In this document: positions 21,929 through 33,720 of the stretch, one piece after another
How positions within the stretch are numbered: the first letter of the stretch is position 1
Layout: the number at the start of each line of letters is the position of its first letter
DNA from: Dolomedes plantarius
Taxonomy: Eukaryota > Arthropoda > Arachnida > Araneae > Dolomedidae
Assembly (NCBI GenBank): GCA_907164885.2
Contig: OU015501.1
Coordinates: forward strand, 20,107,631 to 20,171,630
DNA: 64,000 nt
Reading direction: 5' to 3'
The notes under the pieces: model-generated
Told to the model about the DNA's origin: nothing
The model's database searches: none
Seen by the model: only the letters and a program-made list of their open reading frames with translations
Made by a program: the position numbers and the translations under genes

Positions 21929-23099
21929 TCATAGTGCTGTGCTATTTTTTTCACCAACGTAGACTACACATAAAAAAATCACATTGTCTTGACTTGTTTA
22001 TATATAAAGAAAAATAGTTCTTTAGTTACATAATAAAAATCACAGTTTATAATAAAAATCATACTTTCAATAAAAATCACATTTCTAATATATAAATTGT
22101 TTATAAAAATTACAGAACATTTATTATATTAATCAAAACTCAATCATTCTTTTCAATTCTTATTCATTATATTTAGTTTCGTATCTTTATTTTTCTCATT
22201 ATTCTCCTTACAATATTCATTATCTCCATTGTTTCAACATTATTTACTTATTCAAAAAAAATCTCTTTTCAGTATTCATTAGTTATTCTATTCATATTTA
22301 TTCTAACTTTATTTACTTCTTCTCAATATAGTTTCCCTTTATTTTCAACTTGTTTATTTACTATTCATTTGTATACACTTATTTTAAGTTTATATGGATC
22401 CAAATTTTTGTGTGGAAGGTACCTTGTTTGTATGTGTGTCACCCAAACTCTTAGTTTCAAGCTCTTACTTAGTCCTACGTCTAAGTAGTGAGGGGTTGTG
22501 TTTATGTTTGTGTAAAAGTGGTTTTCTTTCTCCCTATTGTTCAGTGACTAATAAGGAGGAAAGAATGGCCGTAAAGTGGACCAACCGTTAATCTCCCAAC
22601 AGGATATGACAGCCAAAAAACATCTTGCATAGTACAAAGATGGAGAAATAGGAAAATGTGCAAATGTCATACCTGTGGAAGTGTAATTTATAATTGGGGG
22701 GGACAAAGGAGTGGCCATCCCAAGGTCTGTTTATTCATTACTCAAGTATTTATTTTTCCGCACTTTAAGTCACTGAATAGGTGAAGTAAAACAAACAACA
22801 ACAAAAATTAAAAAGATCCTAAACAGATGGGATGACTTCCAACGCGCTTGTAGAGGGGGTGATAGGAAGGAATTTTCAAGAAATAGAGAATTTACGAAAG
22901 AATAAAGAAGTAGGAATGTCATAGTCGGTGTTTAGTTTCAGATCCAAAAAAAATTCACATATAATAGTATTCTTAAAATGGAAGTTTTTTTTCAATAGCT
23001 TTATTTTTAGTAGGACACCACATAATTACTTATATCAATTAGAAAAACATAATGATGTTAAGCATCAAACAAAAAGAGAAATGGATCTATTTTTTGTCA
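21929..23099 (-). other. 3' untranslated region of element A
   Basis: About 1.17 kb between the end of pol and the LTR, colinear with 31288-32380 of element B and, in part, with 5709-6530. Contains several GTGATTTTTATTA(T) repeats at 22000-22110. No env-like frame. Confidence 0.75.
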
Positions 23100-24135
23100 C
23101 TATTCGTGGTATAATTTTAATTTATCTGGTGCATTGTAATATCTTAATTTGCAAGCATGGACAACCTCAGAATTTTGTTTGGTGTGAAAATTTGGCCTAT
23201 CAATTTCATAGTTAACTTTTGACATTTGTCTTAAAATAGTGTAAGGTAAAGAATAGGGTGATTTTAACTTCCTCGTGTTAGGGTATTGAAATTCTTCAAA
23301 TAATACTAAATCTCCAACATTAAATTTAGATTCTACAAAACGCGCATCATATCTTACCTTATTCTTACCGTGATATTTAATGGTTCTATCTTTAGCTAAT
23401 TTTCTCGCCTCATCCACCTGAGGGTAAAACTCTTGTTTTTTAACATAGGGTTCATAAGGTAATATTCCAAAAAGTAGGTAAGCTGAGGTCATTTGGGTAA
23501 CTGAATGAGGCGTATGATTGTATTCATTAATTACTTCATTTAACATGGTTGTCCAAGGAGTTTTACTTGTTGAGTTATGCACTTTGCACCTTAATCTAGT
23601 AATTATCGTTTGATTTACTCTCTCGACCTTGTGTTGGTTTGTGGATGGTGAGCCGTCGTAAGTAATTGTTTCACATTATTCTGCTCTAAAAACCTTCTAA
23701 ATTTCGATCAGGTAAAGGCTGCGTTTCTGTCAGTTAATAATTTTTTGGGGATTTGAATTTGGAATATTTGTTTTAAGCAATTTGTATAAGTTTCAGTGGT
23801 TACACTTTTTGATGGAAAAGCCCAAATATAGCGCGTTGCATGGTCAATTATTAAATGAAGTACTTCTTTGTGGAATTATAGTAATTAAATCCGCCTACTG
23901 TGTCTAAACTTAAGCATTCGAAGAGCTGGTCTGTCGGAGGAACCTCTTGCAGCAATCCAAACCTTTTCTGTCTTTTCTTTTTGTTTAATTGATAAGTATG
24001 GCGATGTTTAACATAATTTCTAATGTCCTCAGTGATTTGGGGCCAATAATATTGGGGTGTAAGCAATTGCATTGTTTTATTTACTCCAGGGTGTCCAAAA
24101 TCCTCATGGGCTCTTCTTAAAATTTCTAATCTCAA
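23100..24135 (-). pseudogene. Integrase of element A, broken
   Basis: Minus-strand 24135-23851 holds the zinc-binding part (RAHEDFGHPGVNKTMQLLTP, YYWPQITEDIRNYVKHRHTY), in which both zinc Cys of the HHCC motif are replaced (Arg and Tyr; element B has KHCHTC). SLDTVGGF keeps the first catalytic Asp. The core 23850-23583 is shifted in frame, including a one-base loss at the AACACAAGGT site of the catalytic Glu region. 23582-23100 (160 codons) is the C-terminal part, including VLRQMSKVNYEID and VVHACKLRYYN. Cannot integrate as it stands. Confidence 0.8.
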
Positions 24136-24155
24136 CGAAAATGGTACTACAATTT

Positions 24156-24964
24156 TTAAAAATCCTTTATTTTCACATAAATTACATCATTTAATTTTTT
24201 ATATTTAAGTCCCTGAACATTGTCTTTATTTTGAAAGTTTACAATTTTTTGTAATTCAATTAAATGGTTTATTTGTTGACTAGGTTCTGAAATAGGGTTT
24301 CTGGAAAGCATGTCAGCTTCAATGTTTGCAGACCCTCGTTGATATTTAATCTCATAGTCAAACATACTTAATGTTAGTGACCAACGAAATAGTCTCCCCT
24401 GAGATTTTTAACCCCTTTAAGCCAGACCAAGACGGCATATTCTGTGTGAATTGTGAATCTCCCCCCGTGGAGATAATGATAATACCTGTCCAGACTATCC
24501 ACAATCGCAAGGCACTCCGTGATTGAGTAATTTGGTTCATAATCTTTTAAAACACGTGAATGATATGCAATAGGGTGTAACACCCCATCTTCACCTAGCT
24601 GTTTTATAACAGCTCCAACCTGATGCTTACTAGCATCCACGAAGAGGTGGCAGTCCTTTTTTACCTCACACAATTGTAGTATTTGTTTACAAATCAATAA
24701 GTTTTTAAGAGCCTCGAAACCTTCTTGGCACTTGTCTGACCATCCCCACTTTACTCCCTTTTTCAATAATGTATTTAATGGATGTTTTACTTTTGCATAA
24801 TTTGGAATAAATTTGTTATACACATTTATTGTGCCCAAGAATCTTTGGAGTTCTTTTACATTAGTTGGTGGTTTCAAACATGTTAATTTTTCAATGTTGA
24901 CATCATCGGGGGCAATTATCCCATTTGTTACATTATATACAAGAAAATTGATTTGTCGCTGCAA
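24156..24964 (-). pseudogene. RT thumb/RNase H of element A
   Basis: 24964-24374 carries the connection (ELQRFLGTINVYNKFIPNYA) and RNase H motifs: HLFVDASKHQVGAV (first Asp), YSITECLAIV, where two residues including the catalytic Glu of TELEC are deleted relative to element B, and HTEYAV in place of HTDHA. 24365-24156 continues with FDYEIKYQRGSANIEADMLS. RNase H is thus damaged at two active-site positions. Confidence 0.8.
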
Positions 24965-25022
24965 AAAAGTACATTTAGATAATTTTAACTTGATGTTCTC
25001 TCTTAAATGTTAAATAGTTGAC

Positions 25023-25574
25023 TTAAATGTTCAAGGTGTTGTTCTTTGGAGTCTGAAAAATTATGATATCATCGAAATAGTGGCATGCAAAGTTAACCTT
25101 AGATTTATCTAAAATTCTCCTAATAGTTCTATTAAATATTGCAGGGGCATTCTTTAAGCCAAATGGAAGTCTTAGCCACTCATATAAGCCAAAAGTAGTG
25201 GCAAATGCCAATTTCTCAGTATCTTTTGGGTGGACGGGTACATGCCAATACCCTGAGGTAAGGTCTAAAGTTGAAAAGTATTTAGCTTTGCTTAATTTGT
25301 CAAGAATGTCATCAATTCTAGGCAGGGGTTTTGCATCTGTCTTAGTTATTGAGTTTAGTTTTCTAAAGTCAATACAAAGTCTAGTTTTCCCTTCATCACG
25401 CTTTTTTGCCAAAGTCACAGGACTTGAATACGAACTATGTGATTCCTTTATGATTCCTGCTTCTAACAAATTCTTAATTTGGGTCCTGATCTCTTTTTCC
25501 TCAATTGGCGAAGTTCTGTATGCTCTTAAACTCACTTGTAAATCAGAATTTAGGATTATTCTTTGGGGTTCCAT
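25023..25574 (-). pseudogene. Reverse transcriptase of element A
   Basis: Contains the canonical RT blocks in order: KKRDEGKTRLCIDFRKLNSI, YFSTLDLTSGYWHVPVHPKD, FGLYEWLRLPFGLKNAPAIF and HYFDDIIIF (YxDD with Phe). Open for 183 codons, then a frameshift just after the catalytic Asp pair. A shift and a TAG (near 25602) separate it from the upstream protease. Confidence 0.88.
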
Positions 25575-25666
25575 TCTTACTTTGCCTATGTCCTATTTAT
25601 TAGTTGAAAACAGTTCAATATTTTTTTGCAATAGATCTTTTAATTCCTTATAAACATTTAAATCGT

Positions 25667-26344
25667 TTATTTGGTTATTAATATCAACATTTTCACAATT
25701 TTTATACCCCTTGTCTTAATATCATCAGAATGTTCATCAAACTTTTCAATTACATCATAATCAATACAAAAAATATCATTTTCTTTCTGTGAACCCTCAC
25801 CATAATTGTCAAACACATCATGATTATTTTTCAAAACAGTATTTTCAATTTTATAACCATTATTTTTGTTATACACATAATTGTCATAAATATCATCAAA
25901 TTTATCCTGTAGGTGTAATGAAACTTTGCTCTTACCAATAATTTTAACTAATTCTAAAAGAATGCCATTTTGGAAAACACAGGATTTTACACAATCAATT
26001 ATCAATTTAAAGTTTTTGCATTCAGGGAGTCCCAAAATAAGATAAGGCAAGTCATTGTCCAAAACATATACAGAAATATTTCTACTTAGTTTCCCTATTT
26101 TCAAAGCTAAACGACATTTAGTTGTAATTAAAATTTCGCCTTCAGCTTGCCTGATCCTAATTGGAGAGCTCGAATAACATTTCAGTTTACTTTCATTGAC
26201 CAATTTTTGTGACACCAGACTTATGGTTGATGCAGTATCAATTACACAATTAAAAAATTTTCGTTGTTCATTCTTATATAGTCCTTTTTGTTTATAATCC
26301 CTATGATTCCTGATAATTTCTCCCCTCAATGACAGTAATTGTCA
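25667..26344 (-). CDS. Protease region of element A, in frame with gag across a UGA
   Basis: Minus-strand frame continuing gag after the UGA at 26344-26342: next codons CAA TTA CTG, then LRGEIIRNHRDYKQKGLYKN, then FNCVIDTASTISLVSQKLVN. DTAS is the retropepsin Asp-Thr-Ala/Gly signature, and YLILGLPECKNF is the later conserved ILG block. 220 codons from its first Met at 26329, but the frame is open right from the stop. This allows synthesis as a Gag-Pro readthrough product. It ends at 25667, where the frame shifts relative to RT. Confidence 0.75.
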
Positions 26345-27466
26345 TTCTGGCTCTTGATCCCTTTCAAATTCAGTTTCATCATATTGTTGATTTTTATCTG
26401 ACGCTGACATCTTGTCAAATCTCTCATTAATGGAGCAAGTCTGTTCCCAATGATAGTCGTTACTAATACCAAAGTTAGTACACTTTCGACATGGTCTAGG
26501 TGGTAAATTTGAGTACTGTTGGTGATGATTAATTTGGTTATTGGGTCTAGGTGCGAAGTTTCTATTCAATTTGTGGTCCCCTCGGGGCTGCCATTGTCTG
26601 TTTTGTGGTTGCTGACCATAACTAGGTCTGAATTGAGGCTGGGAAGAATAATTTTGTCTAAATTGCTGAGATGGATTATAATTCGTCTTAAATTGAGGTT
26701 GGTTATAGTAATTCTGTCTAAATGGGGATCTATTCTCAAATCTGGTGTTAAAAGAGTTATACCGATTCCTTTGATTAGATCTGTTCCCTTCATCACCAAT
26801 TTTTAATAGCTTAGTAGCCAACACTAACCATTCTGTTGTTGTTTGAGGAGGATTTGCAGCTATTGTCATTCTCATTTGAGCATTTAAATCTGCTGTTAAT
26901 CCCTCTAGTATTAGCTTCTGTGTCAATCCCAATTTTTTTCCCACATCAATCTTTTTATGAAAATATTTTGTCAGCTCTTCACCACTTTCATATTTTAAAT
27001 CAGAGAATTCTGAGAATTCCACACTATCTGTTTCAAAGAATAATTCCTGCAAAGTATTCTTTAACTCTGTCCATTCCTGAATATGCAAACAGGAATTTAC
27101 AAAAGCAGTGAGGACTTCCCCCTTCAAATATTTTGAAATGCTTTTAACTTTCTCTCCCTCTGATAAATGAGCTTGGAAACACTTCTGTTCAAAATATGAA
27201 AGCCATTTTAATAATTTCATCCCACTCTGGGGGTCAAAAGGAATGAGGTATTTTAATTCTTTCTCTATAGTATTAGTAATTACAGTTTTATCTTTAAAAT
27301 CCTTGCCGCCAGTTCCTGCTTCGTCAACACCGCCTGAAAAAGACTGACTAAATTTTTGCCTAGTTTCCCCATTTTCATCATCACTGGTTCCTGAAATAGT
27401 AAATGATTGGTCCTTCAAACCCATTTTTTTCAACCTTGTTGTCCATAGTTTGTTACAAAATATCAC
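26342..27466 (-). CDS. Gag of element A
   Basis: 374 codons, open. Residues about 65-225 form a helical capsid-like domain (LIPFDPQSGMKLLKWLSYFE, EWTELKNTLQELFF). Residues about 228-325 are Asn/Gln/Tyr/Pro/Arg-rich with repeated PQFR(P/Q)(S/N)Y units, likely RNA-binding. Residues 326-344 are CRKCTNFGISNDYHWEQTC, a C-x2-C-x9-H-x4-C variant of the zinc knuckle with an enlarged second loop (usual x4). The start may be the internal Met at MGLKDQSF (about residue 15). It ends at UGA followed by CAA UUA, then open protease. Confidence 0.8.
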   Translation of the reverse strand: MIFCNKLWTTRLKKMGLKDQSFTISGTSDDENGETRQKFSQSFSGGVDEAGTGGKDFKDKTVITNTIEKELKYLIPFDPQSGMKLLKWLSYFEQKCFQAHLSEGEKVKSISKYLKGEVLTAFVNSCLHIQEWTELKNTLQELFFETDSVEFSEFSDLKYESGEELTKYFHKKIDVGKKLGLTQKLILEGLTADLNAQMRMTIAANPPQTTTEWLVLATKLLKIGDEGNRSNQRNRYNSFNTRFENRSPFRQNYYNQPQFKTNYNPSQQFRQNYSSQPQFRPSYGQQPQNRQWQPRGDHKLNRNFAPRPNNQINHHQQYSNLPPRPCRKCTNFGISNDYHWEQTCSINERFDKMSASDKNQQYDETEFERDQEPE

Positions 27467-28767
27467 AAATTAATACTTAAATCAAAACAGGAATATAATA
27501 CCATATAATCACATTTTCAAAAAAAAACTTTTCTTGTTCTGTTTTTATACTTTTTCCGCCATTACTAAAATTACCAAAATATTACAAATTTATGCGTCAA
27601 ATAGGAATATAATACTTTCTATCACAGAAATCACAGTTTATAAAAACAATTTTAAAAAGTTTGTGAAGGAAGACATACAACCTGGTTGTGTGATGCTTGT
27701 CTTGTTGAAGCGAAATCCTTTTAAATAGAGTAAAAAATCACTCTAAAAATCTTATCTGAGCAGCGCTGGGCTTGCACTCAGAGATCAGAATAAAAATTTT
27801 ACTTACATCGAAAAAGAAGATTTTTTAAATTTTTATTCCCGATTAAAATTTTCACCCGCACCGACGGTTTTTAACTGGCGGGGATAACGCACTTTGTAGA
27901 CAGTACAGAAGACTTGAAGAATATTTAAAGTCAGTATCAAAGCAGGAAAGTGTTTCACCGATGATCCCAGAAACTACAGGAATGTTATTAAAAGCACCAT
28001 AGCCAAACACATATGATTATTAAAATGCCTGTAAAACGTTTACAGAAAATGAATGCACTCCAATGTGTATTGGAGAGAAACAAAAAGACGACTTCGATAA
28101 TCCACAGGAACGCTGTAGAATTATGTTGCAGCTGTAGAAAGTAGCATCAAGCCCCAGTAACGTGCAGTCTATTAATTCCAAGAACTCATCTAATGTAGAA
28201 AGAAAAGTGCTGGAGAAAGCTTGGACGCAATGGACAAATTCAAATCATTACATTGGGAAGAGAAACCAATCGCCGCCTAAGACGATGACCTCGATGACGG
28301 TAAACGTGGCTGATGAACATAAACTTTCACTCGCACACACTTTAAAATTCACTATGTTGACATTACACGGACTTGGTTTGGTTCGGCGCTGACCCATCTT
28401 TAGTATTAGGGAGAGTACACTTGGGAAGAGACATCGGAGTTAGCAAAACGTCTGGCGTGAAGGCAAGCGATAGCACGTTCCAGTAAACTGAAGATACGAA
28501 GGGCATTCAGCGGAAAAATTTATCACAGCGGTCAAAGTCTTTTTTCGAAAGCATTCGGAATATCCTTTATACCCAGACATGAAGACTGGCGTCATATCCT
28601 CACTCGTAATAGTCCGGAACAGGGAAAACACAGATTCACCTTGTACGATGTTTTTACTTCATCGACGCTTTTTGTCGAAAGCAAAATCCGTTTTCGATTC
28701 TTGATGGGACTCCATTGGGATGTTCTCGACGCAAAGCAAAGTTCGCTTAATCCTAGCCGCCTAATAA
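27467..28767 (-). other. 5' leader of element A
   Basis: About 1.3 kb between LTR and gag. No coding capacity of note. Immediately inside the LTR the minus strand reads TTATTAGGCGGCTAGGATTA, where a primer-binding site is expected; it lacks a clean TGG start, so I cannot name the priming tRNA. Confidence 0.5.
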
Positions 28768-29074
28768 TGTAACATGGGAGATGACCGCAGGTTATTGCTC
28801 AGAAGACGTCTAATCTCCCATGCTACGGTGAAGTTAAGTAATGAATCCGACGACACAAGTATTCGTAAACTACATTTTATTTAGAAACAATGCTATCGAC
28901 TCTCTCGGGATGAATGTGGCAGGGGAAAACGCACGAGAGTCCAGGTTTTTTCGGCTGCAGAAACTTTTATCACTATATTTCATCACGTGACAGTAGGGTG
29001 TGGATTAATAGTTGATTGGTTAAAGCTCGATGTTTTTGCGCGGAGTAAGATTAAAATGGTACTGACGCTACGCA
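28768..29074 (-). repeat. 5' LTR of element A
   Basis: Matches 21624-21928 nearly end to end (TGTAACATGGGAGATGACCG...GGTACTGACGCTACGCA on the plus strand). Bounded outside by a 270-bp segment (29075-29345) that also precedes the related LTR at 33309. Confidence 0.85.
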
Positions 29075-29345
29075 AAAGAGATTTTTGTTAAAATGTCAGC
29101 CATCTTGAATAAAATTGCCTAAGGCTAAATTAAACTGTATTAAGGAATTTCAATAGACTTCACTGGGAAGATTTACTAAAATTTGGAAATATAGTTTGAG
29201 ATTTAATCCGGATGCCCAAGGGAATAGCTAGTTTAAGAGTTTAACAAGGGGTATGTAATTTTTAATGTTATAGAATACTAAATTGAAAAAATTAATAGTT
29301 TTTTAATGTTAAAGAGTATTAAATTGAAAAATTACTAGTTTTTTA
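29075..29345 (-). repeat. Segment X, copy 1, beside the 5' LTR of element A
   Basis: Reads on the minus strand as the same sequence found on the plus strand at 33036-33308: shared blocks CTTGGGCAT, AAGATGGCTGAC, ATTAAAAAACTAGTAATT and TTCCAAATTTTAGTA. In both places X lies directly 5' of an LTR. Confidence 0.75.
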
Positions 29346-29348
29346 ATG

Positions 29349-29486
<138 letters not shown>

Positions 29487-29564
29487 CAGTAGTGTCCAGA
29501 TGATAAAATCCGAAACCAAAAGTCAAAAAGGACAAAGGTTACAATAAAACCACAGTGATAATAA
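29487..29564. mobile_element. Tc1/mariner end fragment
   Basis: CAGTAGTGTCCAGATGATAA directly after TA resembles a Tc1/mariner terminal repeat; the rest is cut off by element B. Confidence 0.4.
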
Positions 29565-32380
29565 ATTTATTCCAAAATATGCAAAAGTAAGACATCCATT
29601 AAATACATTATTGAAAAAGGGAGTAAAATGGGGATGGTCAGACAAGTGCCAAGAAGCTTTAGAGGATCTTAAGAATTTATTGATTTGTAAACCAACATTG
29701 CATTTATATGATGTAACAAAAGATTGCCACTTATTTGTGGACGCGAGTAAACACCAAATTGGAGCTGTTCTAAAGCAGCCAGGTGAAGATGGGTTGTTAC
29801 ATCCCATAGCATATCATTCACGTGTTTTGAAACCTTATGAAGTAAATTACTCAGTCACAGAACTTGAGTGCCTCGCCATAGTTGACGGTCTTGATCGGTT
29901 TTACCATTACCTCCATGGTAGGAAATTTACGATTCACACTGACCATGCAGCCTTGGTCTGGTTGAGGAACATCAAAAATCTTAGAGGAAGATTTTTTCGT
30001 TGGTCACTAAAATTAAGTATGTTTGACTTTGAAATCAAATATCGACGTGGAATTGCAAACATTGAGGCCGACATGCTTTCTAGAAACCCTATTTCAGTAC
30101 CTAATGAACAAATAAATCATTTATTCGAGTTACAAAAGATTGTGGATTTTCAAAATAAAAACAATGTGCAGAGTCTTAAATATAAAAAACTAAATGAGGC
30201 AATTTACGTGAGAAAGAAGGGTTTTTTAAAAATTGTAGTGCCATTTTCATTGAGATTAGAAATTTTGAAAAGGGCCCATGAGGACTTTGGACACCCTGGA
30301 ATAAATAAAACAATGCAATTGCTTACACCCCAATATTATTGGCCCAAAATCACTGAGGACATTAGAAATTATGTTAAACATTGCCATACTTGTCAATTAA
30401 ACAAAAAGAAAAGACAGAAAAGGTTTGGATTGCTGCAAGAAGTACTTCCTACAGACCAACCCTTCGAGTGCTCAAGTTTGCACACAGTAGGCGGATTTAA
30501 TTACTATAATTCCACAAAGAAATACTTACATTTGATAATTGACCATGCAACGCGTTATATTTAGGCTTTTCCATCAAAAAGCGTAACTACTGAAACTTAT
30601 ACAAATTGCTTAAAACAAATATTCCAAATTCAAGCACCAAAAAAATTGCTAACTGACAGAAACGCAGCTTTTACATGTTCAACGTTTAGAAGATTTTTAG
30701 AGCATAACAATGTGAAACAATTATTGACGACGGCTCACCATCCACAAACCAACAGCAAGGTAGAGAGAGTAAATCAAACAATAATTACTAGATTAAGGTG
30801 CAAAGTACATAACTCAACAAGTAAAACTTCTTGGACAACCCTATTAAATGAAGTAATTAATGAATACAATCATACGCCTCACTCAGTTACCCAAATGACC
30901 CCAGCTTACATACTTTTTGGAATATTACCTTACGAAGCTCATGTTAACAAACAAGACTTTTACCCTCAGGACGATGAGGCGAGAAAATTAGCTAAAGAAA
31001 GGACAATTAATTACCATAACAGGAATAAAATTAAATATGATGCACGCTTCGTAGAATCTAAATTTAATGTTGGAGATTTAGTATTATTAGAAGAATTCCA
31101 ATACCCTAACACGAGAAAGTTAAACTCCCCCTATTCTGGACCTCACACTATTTTAAGACAAATGTCAAAAGTTAATTACGAAATTGATAAACCAAACTTT
31201 CACACCAAACAAAATTCTGGAGTTGTCCATGCTTGCAAATTAAGATATTATAATGCACCAGAGAAATTAAAACTACACCATGAATAATGACAAACAATAG
31301 ATCCATTCTTTCTTTTCTGTTTGATTTAAAATTTAAGTAATTAATTATGTGTTGTCCTACTAAAGATAAAACTTTTGAAAAAAAACTGTCTTACATAAAC
31401 TTCCTTCTTAAGAATACTATTATATGTGATTTTTTTTGGATCTGAAATTTAACACCGACTATGACAGTTCTACTTCTTTTACCTTTCAGTAAAGTTCCTC
31501 CTTCTCGAATAACCTTTCCTATCACCCCGTCTACAAGCGCGTTGGATGTCATCCCAACTGTTTAAGATCTTTTTAATTTTTTTTGTTATTTGTTTTTAAT
31601 TCATCAACTCAGTCATTTAAAGTGCTGAAAACTATATGCTTAGGTAATGACTAAAACAGGCTTTGGGATGGCCACTCCTTTGTCCCTCCAATTCTAAATT
31701 ATACTTTCACAGGTATGCACATTTTTCCTATTTCTCCATCATTGTACTATGCAAGATGTTGTTTTTTTTTTGCTGTCATATTCTGTTGGGAGAATAACGG
31801 TTGGTCCACTGTACGGCCATTCTTTCCTCCTTATTAGTCGCTGTAAAATAGGGAGAAAGGAAAACCCACATTTTACACAAACATAAACACAACCCCTCAC
31901 TCCTTAGAGGTAGAATTAAGAAAGAATTTAAAACTAAGAGTTTGGGTAACACAGATACAAACCAGGTACCTTCATCACAAAGAATTGGATCCAGATAAAC
32001 TTAAAATAAATATGTGTACACGAATGACTAGTAAATAAATAAGTTGAAATGAAGTGAAAAGTATTGAGAATCAGTACGTAAAGTTGGAATAAATATGAAT
32101 AGGAATAACTAATGAATATTAAAATGAGAATAATGAGAAAGATAAAGAGAAAACTAAAAATAGTGAATAAGAATTTGATATATTGATAATTTCGAAATGA
32201 TTGAGCTTTTTCTTATAGTATAATAAATGTTCTGTAATTTTTATATACAATTTATATATTAGAAATGTGATTTTTATTATATAACTAAAGAACTATTTTT
32301 CCTTGATATATAAACAAGTCAAAATAATGTGATGTTTTATGTAGTCTACGTTTGTGAAACAAAATAGCACAGCACTAAAA
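29565..32380 (+). mobile_element. Element B: truncated, inverted relative of element A
   Basis: Plus-strand sequence matching element A from within RT (NKFIPNYAK region) through integrase and the 3' untranslated region to AGCACAGCACTA. Element A's counterpart is 24820 down to 21930. Everything 5' (gag, protease, RT core) is missing, and A's LTR does not follow. A and B form inverted repeats of about 2.8 kb. Confidence 0.85.
29611..31287 (+). pseudogene. RNase H-integrase of element B, one stop codon
   Basis: A single frame of 559 codons broken only by TAG at 30562-30564, where element A has TGG (Trp). RNase H keeps its catalytic residues: HLFVDASKHQIGAV, SVTELECLAI, HTDHAALVW. Integrase zinc motif intact: HEDFGHP...VKHCHTCQ. 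In the core, SLHTVGGF has His for the first catalytic Asp, while LLTDRNAAF (second Asp) and HHPQTNSKVERVNQ (Glu) are intact. The C-terminal part continues to KLRYYNAPEKLKLHHE-stop. Better preserved than A's pol, but not functional. Confidence 0.85.
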
Positions 32381-33035
32381 AGACTGTGATTTTTAAATAG
32401 TGTAATTTCCTCAACAGGGTCATGACTGTGTAAGGACTAAAAATGTTGCACAGCAAATTCATGGCAAAGAAAAAAAATAATAAATTTTTTTTGGACTCAC
32501 TCTATAGTAGTGAAAGTTGAGGAAAATTTTTGAATTTTCACCTTGTTATCAAAGTCAACTTCATTTACTTAATTTTTGTTTGTTTTTGACATTTTTATTG
32601 TCATGTTCTGTTATTTGTATTAGTCAACTCCAGATGATTGTAGACATTGTATTCAACGTAAGTTTCCAGTGAAAATTTTTTGGTAATTTACAATTTTTTT
32701 TGTACTTAATTGATTTTTTTTTCTGAGATTTTGTTGTGTGGGGAAAGGCCGCCCTATTCAACGGGTTTCAAAACATGCTTATGTAGAATTTTCAATGTTA
32801 TTATTATGTGTATTTTTTTTAATGTGAAATTTAAATATTTGTTACAAATGGCTCATAATGTCATGTCATTTCATCACGTGATTTTTAAAATTTTTTTGCT
32901 ATAGCTAACTTTTGCTGACAACACTTAAAGAAACTATTCCAAATTTTTATTAGTGCCCATGCTTCTCACTCATCTGAGTGAGTCTGCCCTCCAATGCAGG
33001 CATTGTAGGTCAGCCTCTTCTCGGACGGGGGGATA
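32381..33035 (+). other. Unassigned AT-rich sequence between element B and segment X
   Basis: No homologue elsewhere in the window. May be extra 3' untranslated or U3 sequence present in B's lineage but absent from A. No gene seen. Confidence 0.35.
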
Positions 33036-33308
33036 TTCTATAATATTAAAAAACTAGTAATTTCTTAATTCAACACTCTTAACATTTAAAAACTATTAAT
33101 TCCTCACTTTAGTATTTAAAATTACATATCCCTTTTTAATCTCTTAATTAGTTAACTCCTCTTGGGCATACGTGTTAAATTCCAAAAAATATTCCAAATT
33201 TTAGTATTGTCGTCATAGTAAAACTTATGTAAAATCCCATTGTTACAGTCTTTGGTAACCCCAGGAAATTTCATTAAAGATGGCTGACTTTTTAATGAAA
33301 TTAAAAGT
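33036..33308 (+). repeat. Segment X, copy 2
   Basis: Inverted counterpart of 29075-29345, here on the plus strand and directly before an LTR. Confidence 0.75.
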
Positions 33309-33584
33309 TGCGCGGCGTGGGGGTCTAAAAAATTCAGCTTTGCACATAAACAACACCTTTTATCCAATCAGCCATTAAGTCACACCTCTCTGTCACGTGA
33401 TGAGATGAACTTATAAAACTATCTGATGTCTAAAGTTAGACGCACTCTGTAATATTTTGCCTGCCGTGAAAAACCCTTGCGGAGGGGCCGGTGAACTTAA
33501 TAAATATGGCGTTCGCGTAAACTTGTGTCAACGTCTGATTCTTTAGACCAGACTACCGTTCCAGTAATCCAGTGTCACTACACA
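33309..33584 (+). repeat. LTR related to that of element A
   Basis: Starts TGCGCGGCGT and ends CACTACACA. Shares the element A LTR layout: CCAATCA.CATTAA, TGTCACGTGATGA, an AATAAAT signal, then ACTTGTGTCAACGTCTGATT. Strongly diverged otherwise. 276 bp against 305 bp. Followed by GTTGACCGTG... and then a (TA)n tract. Confidence 0.65.
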
Positions 33585-33646
33585 GTTGACCGTGATGTGG
33601 GGTTGCGGCATATTCATTGCAATGTCCGGCGGCGGTTCTCCCGTCG

Positions 33647-33648
<2 letters not shown>

Positions 33649-33716
<68 letters not shown>
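33649..33716. repeat. (TA)n microsatellite
   Basis: 68 bp of pure TA ending exactly at AGTGGTACCTCGAC, a Tigger-type end. Confidence 0.95.

Positions 33717-33720
<4 letters not shown>

Larger units (their letters stand above)
21624..29074 (-). mobile_element. Ty3/gypsy retrotransposon, element A
   Basis: About 7.45 kb on the minus strand, bounded by two LTRs of 305-307 bp. Order from the 5' end: LTR (28768-29074), leader, gag, UGA, protease, RT, RNase H, integrase, long 3' untranslated region, LTR (21624-21928). No 5-bp target duplication is seen (flanks GTGTG and AAAGA), so one edge was probably rearranged. Gag and protease are open; pol has several lesions. Confidence 0.85.

Noticed and set aside
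28162..28392. 76-codon frame in the leader of element A
   Set aside because: Opposite strand to the element, no recognisable motif, composition like non-coding leader.
21600..29085. Target-site duplication for element A
   Set aside because: The bases outside the two LTRs (GTGTG and AAAGA) do not match; recorded as absent.
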